A stretch of 64,000 nucleotides of DNA from Siphlonurus alternatus (GCA_949825025.1 OX463780.1:44062979-44126978); one strand, 5' to 3'. Counted from the first letter of the stretch, positions 15,160-29,320 are shown. Notes: generated from the letters alone by a model not told the origin. Made by a program: numbers and translations.

Positions 15160-15330
15160 GTTTCAAAACGTTCTTCAAGGTTTATATGACCTTTATGTTC
15201 GCCAATATTACTGACCTACCTCCATGTCGAACATCCTGGCAATGCTGGGAATAGGTGTCTCCACATGCAGTCCTGCATACTGCCTCCTCATACCGACTTT
15301 AATATCCCCGGTGTGAGTGTGAGAAATAAT
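15160..15330. promoter_or_regulatory. G+C-elevated island with TGACCT half-sites
   Basis: A complex segment in AT-rich DNA with two TGACCT motifs (about 15187 and 15212) and the short inverted pair gcagtcctgc. No protein-like frame. Either a conserved regulatory element or a fragment of an old repeat. Confidence 0.25.
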
Positions 15331-16519
15331 ATTCTAAATGTCATTTTAAAATGATAGTTAAAATTTTATGGTTAGTAACTTTTAGTTCTTAATTAAGTTA
15401 CAATCAAATCAAATTAAATTATCATGTCATTATTATAAATCAAATTAATTTTTAATATATAAATTGATAGCCTTTTATTTTATACTACTGTTCAGTGTTT
15501 TTTACTATTTTATTATTTAATTCAAAGTAAAAAAAAAAATGTAAGTAAATTTAATTAACAATAAAATTAATAAAAATAATTATACTCTTACGCATACATG
15601 CAGGTATATTCACAATACTTTATTTTAATGAAAATTAGTATAAATCATTTACGAACATCCCCTAAATAATTATCTATGACAAATCTCAAATTTTTAAACT
15701 TGTTTGGTGCACTGAAAAGAAAACGTCAAACAAAAACTTTTCTTATTTAATGTATATAATGCATGTTTTTTTGTTTCCCATTAAGAAAAAAAAAACATAG
15801 TTAAGCAAACAACAACTCCCTTTTTCATTTTGTTTTTATTTTTTATACAGTACATTTAATTTAGCAATTGAGATGCTATGCCACTCAAATTAATCCATGA
15901 AATCTCTAGACTAAGCGTGCTAGCATTGCGGATATTATATGTATATAAAGAGAAACACTCCAATTTGTTCGAAGAAAATCGTGGTTATAATTTGTTATTG
16001 AAATTTTATGAAGATATTTAAGTTATAATTAGAATTTCAAGTCTCACTATACGTCCTTCTGTTTTATAATAAATATAAGAACATGTTGCGTTTTTCTTAA
16101 ACAGCCATTAAAGTTGATTAAATTTCATGTCAAGCAAGCAAATAGAATTTTTGAAAGTTACAATAGTTAAATAATAATAAATAATTTATTTCTGTTTCAA
16201 CTACGGCTATATATTATAATGTTATATTCGTCTATAACATATGCAGTATGTCTTCAAAGATAATAATCAAATTGAAAACTCATCTGACTCAATCTCCAAC
16301 TCATACAATTTTAAACTGTATACAATGCAATCAAAATTCAAAACTATATATCTTTCAGTATATAAATCACTTTATAAATATAATTAAAACTAATTAAATT
16401 TAACTTAATATATAATATCACTAAATAAAACAATTAACATCTTAATTTTAACGTTGATAAATTAGAAAATTTAAACTTCAATTTAACCCTATTGCGAATA
16501 CGGTGGTTCTAACTTTATT
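15331..16519. other. AT-rich intergenic DNA
   Basis: Nothing supportable. Confidence 0.6.
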
Positions 16520-16735
16520 TTGGTCCCTTGTGGCCAATGGTGGCTGCTGATCTCTATGGCTGGACGGTCCAGCGTGTCTAAGCGCCAGGCCACGAAATGG
16601 TGCTCCTCGCATTACCGGCCCTCGCCCCGCAGCCGTGACGGTCGACTGTCAGCGCGCGCAGCGTGGCCACCTCACGCCTTACGACCATGTCTGTCCTACT
16701 GCAGCAGCTCTAAGTGGCCATTTCGAATTAACAAA
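16520..16735. promoter_or_regulatory. CpG-rich island adjacent to CT array
   Basis: Among the most G+C- and CpG-rich stretches in the left half (for example ccggccctcgccccgcag). A plus-strand open frame covers it but ends in the Ser-Leu microsatellite and has no recognised domain; minus-strand frames are broken. It could be a promoter, an enhancer or a retroelement fragment. Unresolved. Confidence 0.25.
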
Positions 16736-16749
16736 CTTTTCCTTTTGTA

Positions 16750-18158
<1,409 letters not shown>

Positions 18159-18360
18159 AGGCCTGTCTCATACAGGGTCACATGATTTTGCAGCGTATGA
18201 TTTATATAAAAAGTATCCTATATATGATCAGCTAAAGTCGTGCACACAGCTTCGTATCGTATGCCTTCGTATCATAAGAAATTTAGAACTGTTTCTAAAT
18301 GAGAAACGTATGGTCGCATATTTACGATCTCAGAAATGAAAGTCTGTGTGCGACCCGCCT
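18159..18360 (+). mobile_element. hAT-like MITE family E, copy 1
   Basis: Begins AGGCCTGTCTCATACAG; the reverse complement of its right end reads AGGCGGGTCGCACACAG, giving imperfect terminal inverted repeats. The interior carries cagcgtatgat and cttcgtatcgtatg blocks, which recur in inverted orientation at 42022-42202. The AGGSCTGT-type terminus resembles hAT elements, but no clean 8-bp target duplication is seen. Confidence 0.6.
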
Positions 18361-18659
18361 ATTACGATGTTAATTTCAGCAACAAAAATACACTGAAATT
18401 CAGCTAAATTTTATTAAGAGTCTATATTATTGCAGTATATTTTTTTCTTATTAGTTTAATTCTGACTTACTTTAAGATTTGCTACAATACATTATTTTCT
18501 TTAATAAAAATATATAGATACATCCTGGTTCAAATCATGCATTTTTTTTATTAAAAAAACAAATATAAATTTTATTTCACCTATGTTTTTTTTTTATTAC
18601 ATTTAAAAAAACAGTACGGTATAAGCTATTATTTATGTATAACGATGTTAAAAGTAAAA

Positions 18660-18850
18660 ATGGTGCAGTCAGGAGTCGAGTATATGCCAAAGTATGGTGA
18701 TGAATGTTCACATCCGCCTTCACATACAATAGTGGTGGTGGTAGAGACACGTCCGTATGCAGATTCATAGCCAGTACCCGGCTGTCACGCCAGCAATGTA
18801 TATTATATGAACCATGGAAATACACGCGTTTGACACCACACAAAAACACG
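18660..18850. promoter_or_regulatory. G+C-elevated island
   Basis: Complex sequence with a (TGG)n-like run near 18732 and cacgccagcaatg. Overlapping frames on both strands (90 and 68 codons) look like chance frames through a less AT-rich patch. Possible regulatory element. Confidence 0.2.
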
Positions 18851-19984
18851 AATCAAGCCAAAAAACATTCAAACATCATTAATCAGATTGACTCTATACA
18901 TGTTGTATAAAAAATATTATATATTTATAGTCCATCAAAATTTTTGATGTATTTTAAATTTATATATATATAAACACAATCAAAATATAAATTCATGTGT
19001 TTTCAACAAATTGACAATGTTTTCATGAATGATATATATAAAAAAGATTAATTTTCATTAATTTTAGTAGATTCCAATATATCAAAAAATGACAAAAACA
19101 TATATTCATTATTGTATATATAAAATAAATCATAATTTTGATTATTAATACAAATGTAATAATAATATTATAATAAATTTAACAACAATAAAAATCACAT
19201 GTCAAATAAGAATAGTAAAAAGAATATATACACTGCACATGATATGCTTGTAACCTACTATATAATTGATTTTTTTCATTTTACATCTTATTAATTTTTT
19301 TTATTCCTTCGCGTGAGTTTTTCTCAAGACATGAGAATTAAAGAATGACTCGACAGTTTTGTTAATAAAAAAATTCCGTGACGTCCTGTCCTTTACGTCA
19401 GTTACAAGATTTCTTGTGTAACGCCAATGACCAAATCAAGATCAAATTAGGAATAAGAAACTGGTAAAAAATATCAAAGATATAATTAGTAACAGACTAT
19501 AAAAAAATTACATGTTACATTCAGGTATAATACCTTATATTGTTTTATGAAAAATATAAAATAATATACCTGCAATATATTTTTTGCTGGTATTTTTTTT
19601 TAACTGAAAAACATAGGATTTCATTTTTACATCGTTAAAATTACAATTGTTTGCACGCACAAAGTGAGTATATAAAATTATCCAATGTGATTAGGATGAG
19701 AAACAAACAAGAAAATAAACAAGTTTTTCTAATTATATTAACTTTAATCGTATTTTAATCGCGTCTTTTGATCTTGTGAAATGACAAGACTGGTAAAACT
19801 CATTTCATTTGGGTCTGTTATTTCACGTCTGCCGCCGCCACACACCGACTCTTGTTATTGTGTTAATGTCAAGAAGATTGGTTTGCGTAATGACTGGTGA
19901 ACGTTAACAAATATATACACTTAGAGACAACTCAAACGTTACTTTTCTGATCTACTGAAGCTTCTATCGACCAAGATATTTGTA
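18851..19984. other. AT-rich intergenic DNA
   Basis: No supported feature. A small GACGTCC/TACGTCA patch lies near 19380-19400. Confidence 0.55.
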
Positions 19985-20289
19985 ATGGATAACCTGCATG
20001 ACAAATTTTTATTAAAAAAATGAATAGAAGGTACCAAATTATGCTACTCTAAATTTTTTCAGATTTTTTTGAGACCTACTACTAATTTTAAATAATTATT
20101 GAAAGTGCGGCCACGCCTCCTGGAGGCGTCAATATAGGCGTCTAGTCACTATTATTTTTTATTAAGGATTCAGAACTTTCAATCATTATTTAAAAATAGT
20201 TCCGAGTCTCAAAAAAATTCAATGTTGCATAATTTGGTACCATCTATTTATTTCTGCAATAAAAAAATTTGTCATGCATGCTGTCCATT
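19985..20289. mobile_element. Foldback/MITE family A, copy 2
   Basis: Starts ATGGATAACCTGCATGA and ends with the inverted GCTGTCCATT. The arms share ctaaattttttcagattt and aataattattgaaagtgc with copies 1 and 3. The centre has ggccacgcctcctgg. About 305 bp, no coding capacity. Confidence 0.85.
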
Positions 20290-20708
20290 TTGAGTAATGT
20301 TAAGAAGCAGTGATGTAAGCACTCGTTCAAATAATCCACCTCCTAAATAAAATAAAATTGACAAAATCTTTTACAGGTATAACATCGACAACGTTCACAA
20401 AGATAACGTTCATGCTTCCCTGAGATGTGTACACCTGATCGTCACTAGTATAATCGTCATAAGTCTGTTTGGTCCATACAGACTCGAAGTTAAATTATTA
20501 ATTAATTTCAGGAGTTCCAATATCTTCACAAAATTTCTAATATGAACATGATTGTCTCTACACATTGTTTTTTTAAATTATAGAATGGTTAAGGGTGCTA
20601 CACTAGACCAATATTTTTGCTATTCATCTTCATGGTAGGAGTGAAAAAAAGTTGTTGCAGTTTTTATATGGTCATCGATATTATGATGAGGCTAATGTAA
20701 TATTAATG

Positions 20709-20898
<190 letters not shown>

Positions 20899-20939
20899 AT
20901 ATTTATTCAGAAAACAGACTACAGGTTAGGGTTAGGTAA

Positions 20940-21998
20940 TCCGATTATAAAGAATACAATAGTTCAATAGTACAATATTCTGATATTATGGAAAGTGGAA
21001 ATATAATTTTTAAGAAAAATGTAAGAAGAATGCGTACAGGCACGATCAAGAAGTTTTACCTTTTTTTTTTGCGTCGCAAGTTTTGAAAAGAACGTGACAC
21101 CATCAGGGACTAAAGAGATTATCTGCTGAATTTTAGATTTAAAATTATCAAGCTGCAAAGTATTTTATACAAACTAATAGCTTTCAATATTAAGATCACA
21201 AAATCATGCAGCAACTTTATTATATATAATATAGATGTTGGTGGATAAAACACTTAGTTAACACTATACTACGATACTAGTCGTTAACAAATCAAACCAG
21301 ACATTTTACTTTAAAGATGGTAATGCTAATTTTTTTATCCTTATAACAAATCATATAAATAGATCAATATAATTATCTCATTTATACAATCTAAAAATAA
21401 TTTATGAAATATTTTTATTTTATTATAAGGATCTACAAATCTTTATTTCAATAAATAAAAACTAATTAAAATACTTGTGGTTAAAAAAAAAAACAATTAA
21501 CATTACACATGATTTGACAGGCCCCAAAGTGTTGTGTATACCTGGGCTATGACGTGCTTGTTTGCCTGAAGCCTCTTCTGCAATGACGCGGCACAGTCCT
21601 GCTTGCGCTCCTCACTTTCCGACCAGAGAAAAGATTGTTGTTGTAATCAGGTATCAGCCACTGTGCTCTACCACAATTAATTACCCTCGAACATCACTTC
21701 AAAACAGACACTTACAAAACAGATAATGAAATCGAATAAAAAATATATATTTATAATAGGTTTATTCTATCTTGAAAGAAATTCAATTTAAAAATATATA
21801 ATAATCCTTGACCTTTTTTTTTAAAAAAATATATGTATAAATATACGATTGAAAAAAATAAATGAAAGATTTTTTTATCAATAGTTTTTTTTTTGGTGAG
21901 AACAAGTTTATTTTATTTCTACTTTTTTAAATGTTATCTATTTCTTCTTTTGCTACCGATATCGTCGCAATAGGGTGTTTGATGGTGATGAGAACAGG

Positions 21999-22000
<2 letters not shown>
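20940..22000. other. Intergenic DNA with island at 21510-21720
   Basis: Mostly AT-rich. The stretch 21510-21720 is complex and G+C-elevated (contains gcaatgacgcggcacag and ACAAT-type SOX-like motifs on the minus strand) and is another candidate regulatory island. Confidence 0.4.

Positions 22001-22044
<44 letters not shown>
22001..22044. repeat. (GA)n microsatellite, 22 units
   Basis: Perfect GA array preceded by GGGG. Confidence 0.95.
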
Positions 22045-22046
<2 letters not shown>

Positions 22047-23559
22047 TCACTACAGGTAGCAAGTAGCTTGATAATATTATATAAGAACTTTTGAGAGACT
22101 ATAATACAGCATAATATATTTTATGTAGTAGCAACGATGAAATAAAATATATTATTATATATCTGTTATAGTTAGGACCTTTACAAAAGTGCCAAAAGGA
22201 ATATTATATAAGAGAGATACTTCAGCAAGTCAATTTAGCAACTTCATTATATAGCAGTCAAGACAGGGTAAAGGTAAACCAAAGTTGTTAGAATGGTAGG
22301 TAAGAAGTAACGAAATGTGTTAATCAGAAACAGAGTCTCATATATATAAAATTACATAATGTACAGGACATTAAAATAGAAAATGACAAGGGTACTGTTA
22401 TAACCTGCTTTTAATGAAAAAAAAATGCATTTTGTAATAAAATGTTGAATAAATTTCGACAGGTTTATGAAAAGTTTTCAGTCGCCATTATTGCCTTTTA
22501 GGTATGCAAAATTCTCTGCACATTCATAATATATGTTTTCCTCTTTTAAGTTATTGGATAACATTCAGATTTCTATAAAATTAGTGTAAATCTGCATGGT
22601 ATCACACATTTAATTAAATTTTTCTAATAAGTTTTTGCCAAACGCTTCCGATATTATATAATATAATTTTAGGCTTTATGCAAGGAAATTTGTAAAAATA
22701 ATCGTATCCTTTCTAAATAATTAATTTTTTACATTCAGGTTTATAATACATAGGTGTTTAGTTCATATCGTATGATCTCATTGCATGAAACCATTATGTC
22801 ATTACATTCCACTAGAAAACTTGTAATTGTGCGACCTGCGGTGACGACGCTCCGTGGACAGGAGCAGGATGGAGGCTGCTGCCGGAGATTCTATTTTGTT
22901 CACTTATCTCCACGCATCTCTCAGAGACGTAGTAACCGCCTAGTATTAAATTAAACTAAAATTGTTATGACGTCATTATATGAATTTCTTGATTAAATTA
23001 CTTGGATCATTGCTATAATTAAAATTTAATTTATAAAATTTAACAATGACTATTATTTTATTGCAATAATTGAATACGAGGTGCAGTTATATATTGTTTA
23101 ATTAGCCTACTTTAAAAAAAAATAAGAGAAATTTGTCGGCATAGAATATAAAGAAAAATATAATAATTAATTATTATGATGACCTTAAAAATTAAAATTC
23201 ATAAATTTAAAAATAAGTTTTAACACATTATAACATTGTTTGAAAAATTACATATTGTTATTATGCTAATCATGAGTCTAAAATGACTAATGAATGTATT
23301 TTTTATGAGCTTTGTACAATTGTGTATGTGCTTAAATGATTATTATATATTTTTTTTCACAAAGTAATTATATAATTACTCACCTTTCTTTGAATTAGCA
23401 ATATTTATTAATTAATCAATAAAAATTATTAACGTTATAATTATTTTTTTTATAAACATAACAAAGTAATTTTTACAAATTTTTAAGTTTATAAGTGTGT
23501 GTACATGCCGTGAGTTGAAAGTTAATCAGAGTAATTTTTTATGATTTTTTTTTCTGGCT
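22045..23559. other. AT-rich intergenic DNA with island at 22830-22940
   Basis: The stretch 22830-22940 is G+C-elevated (ggtgacgacgctccgtgg, ggaggctgctgccgg) without a recognised product. The remainder is AT-rich. Confidence 0.45.
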
Positions 23560-23760
23560 AGAAGCGATGGCTAGGCTGGTTACAGTTTTGTCTCAATTAG
23601 TTTAAAGGGTTTAATTAGTTTCGTAGCGACACTCTTCTCCCCTCCAGTCGCCTCGGGCGTCACAGACTCCACTCTCATTGGCATGCGTGGATGCCAGGCA
23701 ATTAAGACGTTACGCCTTGGCGAGGGCGGTGCTCTCGTACTTTCAGATCATAGGCCTTAC
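23560..23760. promoter_or_regulatory. G+C-elevated island with ATTA-type sites
   Basis: CAATTAGTTT and TTTAATTAGTTT (homeodomain-type TAATTAG) are followed by a CpG-containing block (ccagtcgcctcgggcg, ggcgagggcggtgc) and the inverted pair tggcatgcgtgg/atgccaggc. Sharp composition edges. Candidate enhancer. Confidence 0.35.
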
Positions 23761-23860
23761 TGTGGGAAATATACTTGTATAAGCAAACTACATTTTAAAT
23801 ACAAAAACAGTCCCTCTCAAAATTGTTAATAGTTTTTCAATGAGTAAATATTATATTTAG

Positions 23861-24192
23861 AATGGACAACATACATGAAAAAAATTTATTGCAGAAATGA
23901 ATAGATGGTACCAAATTATGCTACTCTGAATTTTTTCAGATTTTTTTGAAACCCGGAACTATTTTTAAATAATTATTGAAAGTCCTGTGATTTCAGTTGG
24001 CACCCCTGCAGCCTTAATAAAAAAGATAGAGACTGGACGCCTATTGACGCCTCCAGGGGGCGTGGCCACACTTTCAATAATTATTTAAAAATAGTTCTGG
24101 GTTTCAAAAAGATCTAAAAGAATTCAGAGTAGCATAATTTGGTACCCTCTATTCATTTCTGCAATAAAAAAATTTCATGTATGTTGTCCATT
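23861..24192. mobile_element. Foldback/MITE family A, copy 3 (best preserved)
   Basis: AATGGACAACATACATGAAA at the left is mirrored by TTTCATGTATGTTGTCCATT at the right. The arms are near-complete inverted repeats: attgcagaaatgaatag, ggtaccaaattatgc, ctctgaattttttcag, ggaactatttttaaataa. The centre keeps tggacgcctattgacgcc and gggggcgtggcc. 332 bp, non-coding. Confidence 0.92.
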
Positions 24193-24288
24193 GCTTATAA
24201 TTTCAACAGCAATATCTTGATTATAATTTATATACAAAAATTAATTTTACCATGTCTAATGCATTGAAGTATGTTAAAATAATAATTT

Positions 24289-24634
24289 AATGGACAACCT
24301 GCATACAGTTTTTCATTGCAGAAATGAATTATTGGCACCAAACTATGTTACTCTGAATTTTTGCAGATTTTTTAAATGCCAAGAAACATTGCTAAAAAGT
24401 AATTCAAAATTGCAAAATTCAGGTTTGAACCCACGCACCTTTTTAAAAAGTCCTTTTATTAAGAAGTGACGCCTACTGACGCCTCTTTCTGTACTTACAA
24501 TAATTTTTTAAAAATAGTGTCCGGGCTGTAATTATCTGACAAAAAACTTTTTTTTTTCGAATTATGACACAGTGTAATAATTTGATTCTTTCTTTTAAAT
24601 TCTGCAATGAAATTTTTCATACAGGTTGTCCATT
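24289..24634. mobile_element. Foldback/MITE family A, copy 4
   Basis: AATGGACAACCTGCATACA at the left and TACAGGTTGTCCATT at the right. Inner arms (tgcagaaatgaat, actctgaatttttgcag) match copy 3 but the centre is diverged (gtgacgcctactgacgcc retained). It lies only 96 bp from copy 3. With ATGGAC as the outer end, TTA flanks both sides, a possible 3-bp target duplication. Confidence 0.88.
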
Positions 24635-25124
24635 TAGGCTTTGCAATGCATTTATAAGCGAGTCATTTGATTATCATTATATTTCATAGACGCAATGGAA
24701 ACAAAATATATATATCCATGTTTCCGAATTCCCATATAATACATTTATTTTGAAAATTGTCAAACCATCAACTTTTATATTTAATTTAATCCTTTATTCA
24801 GAACTTGAGTATAATCAGTAACATGTAACAAAATTAATAAAGAAAGACGTTAAAAACCACAACCTAAGATTTGAAATTTTATGCTGATGGAATTTAAGGT
24901 CAGAGCGAACAATGTCAGTGTTTTTATTCGTGGTTTTCAGTATATGTGTTTAACTTTCTGAGCATGGCTCGAGTAGTGTGACGTCACGTATTCTAGCGTG
25001 AAAAAGCTTAAGGATGTTATATATATATTTTATTTTAGGGGAAGAAATCTTGTAAGCGAATAAAACAGTGAGCGTGAAATATCTTTTTCGTTTCACATGA
25101 TGGAAAAATCCCTTACGTAGTTTG

Positions 25125-25159
<35 letters not shown>

Positions 25160-25289
25160 TCAAAGAAAAAAAAATATATAGACGACATTCTTACAAAAGC
25201 TAACGCCATCTAGGTTAATAGTTTGTAAGTCCTATCTTTTTACTTCAATTCTCTTTTACCTTTACTTCTTTTATAAAAAAAAAAATGTG
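24635..25289. other. Intergenic DNA with CRE motif and long poly-A
   Basis: Contains a perfect palindromic CRE TGACGTCA (24979-24986) in gtgtgacgtcacg and a 35-nt A-run at 25122-25156. No gene seen. Confidence 0.5.
25122..25156. repeat. Poly(A) run of about 35
   Basis: Homopolymer tract. It could be the tail of an old retroposed sequence on the plus strand, but I find no recognisable body upstream. Confidence 0.9.
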
Positions 25290-25780
25290 GTAGTATAAGG
25301 ATTTAGCTTTGGCTTCAATCTGACTTGGTGGTGGTTGGCATATAACAACTTTAAACTTCCGCCTTGGGCGAGAAAATCCCCATGAAAATCCGTCGGCGTT
25401 GGTTTTTCTCTTATGTGTGCAACCCTCCATATTCTCATATAACTTGCTAGCAAAGAAGCAGCAAGCTACCCCATGTAATTAATGCTTACGACTCTTAATT
25501 TTATTCCGAGCCTATTATCGCTTACGACATAGTGTGACTTCTTGTGCGCGCTGGAGTTTCTCCTTAGGGGGATTAAGGCAGGGATTTGTAATTTGTGATC
25601 CAGAAAATCAGTTTGGAATCTCTTCTTTCCACCACAGCACAAGAGAGAGAGAGAGACAAAGTTAGAAAACGAGCTTACGTTTCTCCTACTTCTACAACTT
25701 TTTTTTTTTCCTTCTTTATTTTTCTTCTCTCGATTCAATTTGTTTCCACTTTGGCTCACTGTAATCTATTTCTTGTTATC
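25290..25780. promoter_or_regulatory. Broad G+C-elevated island
   Basis: About 490 bp of complex sequence with open frames on both strands (61-97 codons), none with a known domain. Composition, not coding evidence, makes it stand out. It may be a regulatory region, an unrecognised exon or a transposon fragment. Confidence 0.25.
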
Positions 25781-27772
25781 TACACTCTTGCAATCTGATT
25801 ATTTCCCGCCTTATGAACATTAAAAATAACACCTTTTTAAACTATATATTTAATATATTATATTGTTAATAAAGTTTATTAAAATTTTAATTAAGTTTCA
25901 TTTTTTAATGAAGTTAATTATAAAAATATTTACATAATTATGATATATATTGCATAACTAAATAAAAAATGTACAATGTAATTATATATATACATATAAT
26001 TAAAATTAAAAATTATTATCAATTAGAATAATAAAGTCATTATCTATTGTAGTTATTATAAAAATAAAATTTAATGATATGATGATATTAATCATAAGAA
26101 ATACAAACATTTTTGTGTGTGAAAATAATTTTAATAAATATAATTTCACAGAATGAGTTCGCATGAATTGCTCATTCAAAATTACTAGTTCTATATTTTT
26201 ACATTATATAAAGTATAATTACTTATTTAAATATTTTATTAATTAAGAAATAAATTTAACTGTTTTTTATTAATATTAATAATTTAACTTTGTGTTTTAA
26301 ATTAAGATTAGTTTTGTTTAAAAAAAAAAACACTAAATTATAACAATGTTACTCTGTTTTTAGTTCAATTAAAAGTTATACAGTAAAAACATCAAAGTTA
26401 ATAACTGTAACAAAAAATTTAAACTTTATTTTTTTTAAACACATGTTTTTTAGACCATTTATGTCAGATTTTAGTAACACAACTAGAGGAGGAGATAGAA
26501 ATTATGGAAAGATTTTGTTAGTAGTCGTATTAAAGCAACGAGCACTCAGGGTAGAATGTATAGCATCCAGTTAACATGGTTGCTCGCTGCTACTTCCCAA
26601 CTTTAACGTTACAGCATCATTAATCTTGCTCTTTATTGTTGCTTTTACAGTTCCAGAATGTTTAATGTCAAAACTTACGTTACAAGTTGTGACATGATGG
26701 TAATAGAAAACTAAGAAAATTAATCTTCAGCACAACGTTCCGCCGCCGAGAAGCGCGCGCTCCTTTTTTTTTTTCCAGATAACTAATTCTACTTTAACAT
26801 CGTAGCTAACAATAAGTAAAAGAGAGTGGTAATGTATTCTATATACAACCACAGCTAAAAACTCTCATCTCCATATGAAATACATAAATTACAATTAAAC
26901 AAGAATTTAGATGATATCAGTTAAGGGAAGCCAACACGTATCATATTGGTTTGTATAATTCGATTCTATCCTATATATAACACTTTGCTATAAATCTTAT
27001 ACACTTTGCTCTGTTTTAAAATTCATTTGTTTTTTATTTAATTTTAAACTTTTCATATTGTAAATTAAGTTAACAGATTTTCCACATTTTTTTTATCAGA
27101 TTTGTGTATATTTTTGCAATTTACATAGTATTTGATTATAATTGTACTGTACATAGTTCTATTAACTAAAAAACACCCGAATAAATATTGCAACATTACT
27201 ATTTGTTATTGTGATTTTAACTAAAATCCAAGCGTTGTATAGTAATTATACACAAAAGACATGATTGTATGAGAAACACACTAATGAATTAATTACAAAT
27301 AATTGTAATAAACGGTCAAAAATTACGGTACCTGTACTGTAGATACCACCCCACAGGTTGAAATTTTTGACTGTGCTAGAAATCCCTTTGCCAGCTATAT
27401 TTACAAACGATATCGTATCAAATTCACGAAATCAAGGTGTCAACAAAGATGCGGCCACCAGATTTTTTAAATATTTTTTCTTTTTATTATTGTTCATGTC
27501 TATTTGTATTAATTCTTTGTTACGAGTTGCAGACTAAAATTCAAATTATTAACAACCTAGGCACTATAAAAATGTCAGATTCATACAGTACACAGAAAGA
27601 CGAATATATTTTGAGTTCTCAGGTTATACATGTAATAGAATTTTACTTTGCATGCAGAGGGACTGATAATCACAGAAAAATAAGGTTTTCTTTAGTTTGG
27701 AAATATATTTATTTAATTATTAATTAAATGTAATGAAGCTAGAATATAAGTCCATCGTATCTGAATTTTTAA
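25781..27772. other. Very AT-rich intergenic DNA
   Basis: No gene supported. A small ttccgccgccgagaagcgcg patch at about 26740-26760 is the only G+C-rich point. Confidence 0.6.
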
Positions 27773-28064
27773 AATGGATAGCCTGCATGATTTCGATGTT
27801 CTTGGATATTTGTATGGAGGACTTCTCTTTAAAAAAAAAAAAAAAAAAAAATCCTCCAACCCTTTCAAAATCTAGGGGAAAGATGCTATGGCGTCACATC
27901 ATGCTGCATCATGCAAAGAATATTTGCATGACTATGACGTCACAGCATTTTGTAGCACGAGATTTTAAGGTGTTTGATTGAGGGTTAAAAAAAATCGCAA
28001 TACATGACTCGAGGTCATTTATCCGAATATGCAATAATAGAAATCATCATGCAGGTTGTCCATT
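27773..28064. mobile_element. Foldback/MITE family A, copy 5, different interior
   Basis: The termini AATGGATAGCCTGCATGAT and ATCATGCAGGTTGTCCATT are good inverted repeats of the family A type, but the inner arms differ from copies 1-4. The centre (about 27888-27950) is itself an imperfect palindrome: gctatggcgtcacatcatgc mirrors gcatgactatgacgtcacagc around gcaaagaatatttgc. A 20-nt A run lies in the left half. Confidence 0.8.
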
Positions 28065-28339
28065 ACATTTAACTTAAAGCCAGAGATGTCAAGTGCCGCG
28101 ATGGTATACAGTAGGTCTTAACCTGCATAAACGTAACTAAATAATTCCGAGAAATGAAATATCAATTTTACGAAATCTCACTATTGATATATTTACCTCC
28201 TTAATGTTATAATAAATCTACAAGATCCGTTTTAAAAAGACTGATAAATTTCTTTCATCTGAAGATAAACTACAGGTTATATTAACACTATTAACGTCTT
28301 TATTTTTAGTTTAAAAGTTAGGTGTTAGTAAGTTGATAG

Positions 28340-28545
28340 GAATTGTCAAGATTAACGATAACAGTTTGGAGGTTAAAAAGTGGCTACTGCTGGTCGTGTT
28401 ATCACGAAAAGGACATCAGGTTGCGTGTTGCTGGGCAAAAAGGGGGAGAAAAACTAGTGGTGGTTGTGAGGGTTCGTCCCCTGTAAGTCCGCAACCAGTC
28501 GGGCAGAGAGAAAACTTAGCAAAGAGGGCGCGCGGAGAATGCTAA
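28340..28545. promoter_or_regulatory. G+C-elevated island
   Basis: Complex sequence with a 70-codon plus-strand frame that has no recognisable domain, and a splice-donor-like CTGTAAGT near 28481. It may be a regulatory element or an unrecognised short exon; evidence for either is weak. Confidence 0.22.
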
Positions 28546-29009
28546 TCAAGCTATCAAGAAATCAATCATAACATGACAAAATTATTAAAACATGATATAA
28601 TAGTTAATTTATTCATATATGAATAATATTTTTTTGTTGAATATATTTTAAATTACGATTTAATTAAATTGAACATTTTTCTTTTCTTTTTTTTTTTTTT
28701 ATAATTTTTAAATTGTTTGGTTAGTGTAATTATTTAAAACGGTTAAGTTAAGAATTTATAGTTATTAATAACGACAACAACAATATCAAATTTCCATAAA
28801 TTAAAAAATAAAATATTTTAGTCATATTTGAAGGAGCTTTTCTTTATTTATGAAAATTAAAATAATTGGATCTGATAACTGAATCAAATTTTGTGAATTT
28901 TAAAATAAATTTTAAAATGTTGTTTAAGAATATACATAATACCAAAATATAACAAATTAACTTTGCTTATAATCGAATGTTTATAATATTTCCACGGTAT
29001 AAATATTTT
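28546..29009. other. AT-rich intergenic DNA
   Basis: Nothing supportable. Confidence 0.6.
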
Positions 29010-29320
29010 TTTAGGTTTGCACGCTTGATCTTAAGAGCGCAAAGAGCAGATGGTTTCTTTATTCTTACATTGACGTGTCAAAAACCCGCCCACTGATTAA
29101 GTCAATCCTCGTTGTTTCACGAGAGATACAATTTAGCCAGGATTTATGCTAGCTCAGAGCGTTTACCCTGAGGCGAGCTCGGCGCTTCTGATCGCACTTT
29201 CCTTTGTATCCGCCCCTCCCCCTGCTGATCAGATAAAGATCAAACTCATCTGGTTAACCTGGCCCACAAACTTGCGAGTTAACAAAATTGACAGGTCCGA
29301 CGCACACTTGACAGGGAAAT
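29010..29320. promoter_or_regulatory. Enhancer-like G+C-elevated island
   Basis: Dense recognisable motifs: E-box CAGATG (29047-29052), a KLF/Sp-type cgcccctccccc (about 29211-29222), AGATAA GATA site (29231-29236) overlapping a TCF/LEF-type AGATCAAA (29237-29244), E-box CATCTG (29247-29252) overlapping palindrome GGTTAACC (29252-29259), and TTGACAGG Meis/TGIF-type sites near 29288 and 29308. No coding frame. Clustering favours a cis-regulatory module; untested. Confidence 0.4.

Noticed and set aside
25122..25156. Poly-A tail of a processed pseudogene
   Set aside because: No gene-like body is recognisable upstream, so the retroposition claim cannot be supported.
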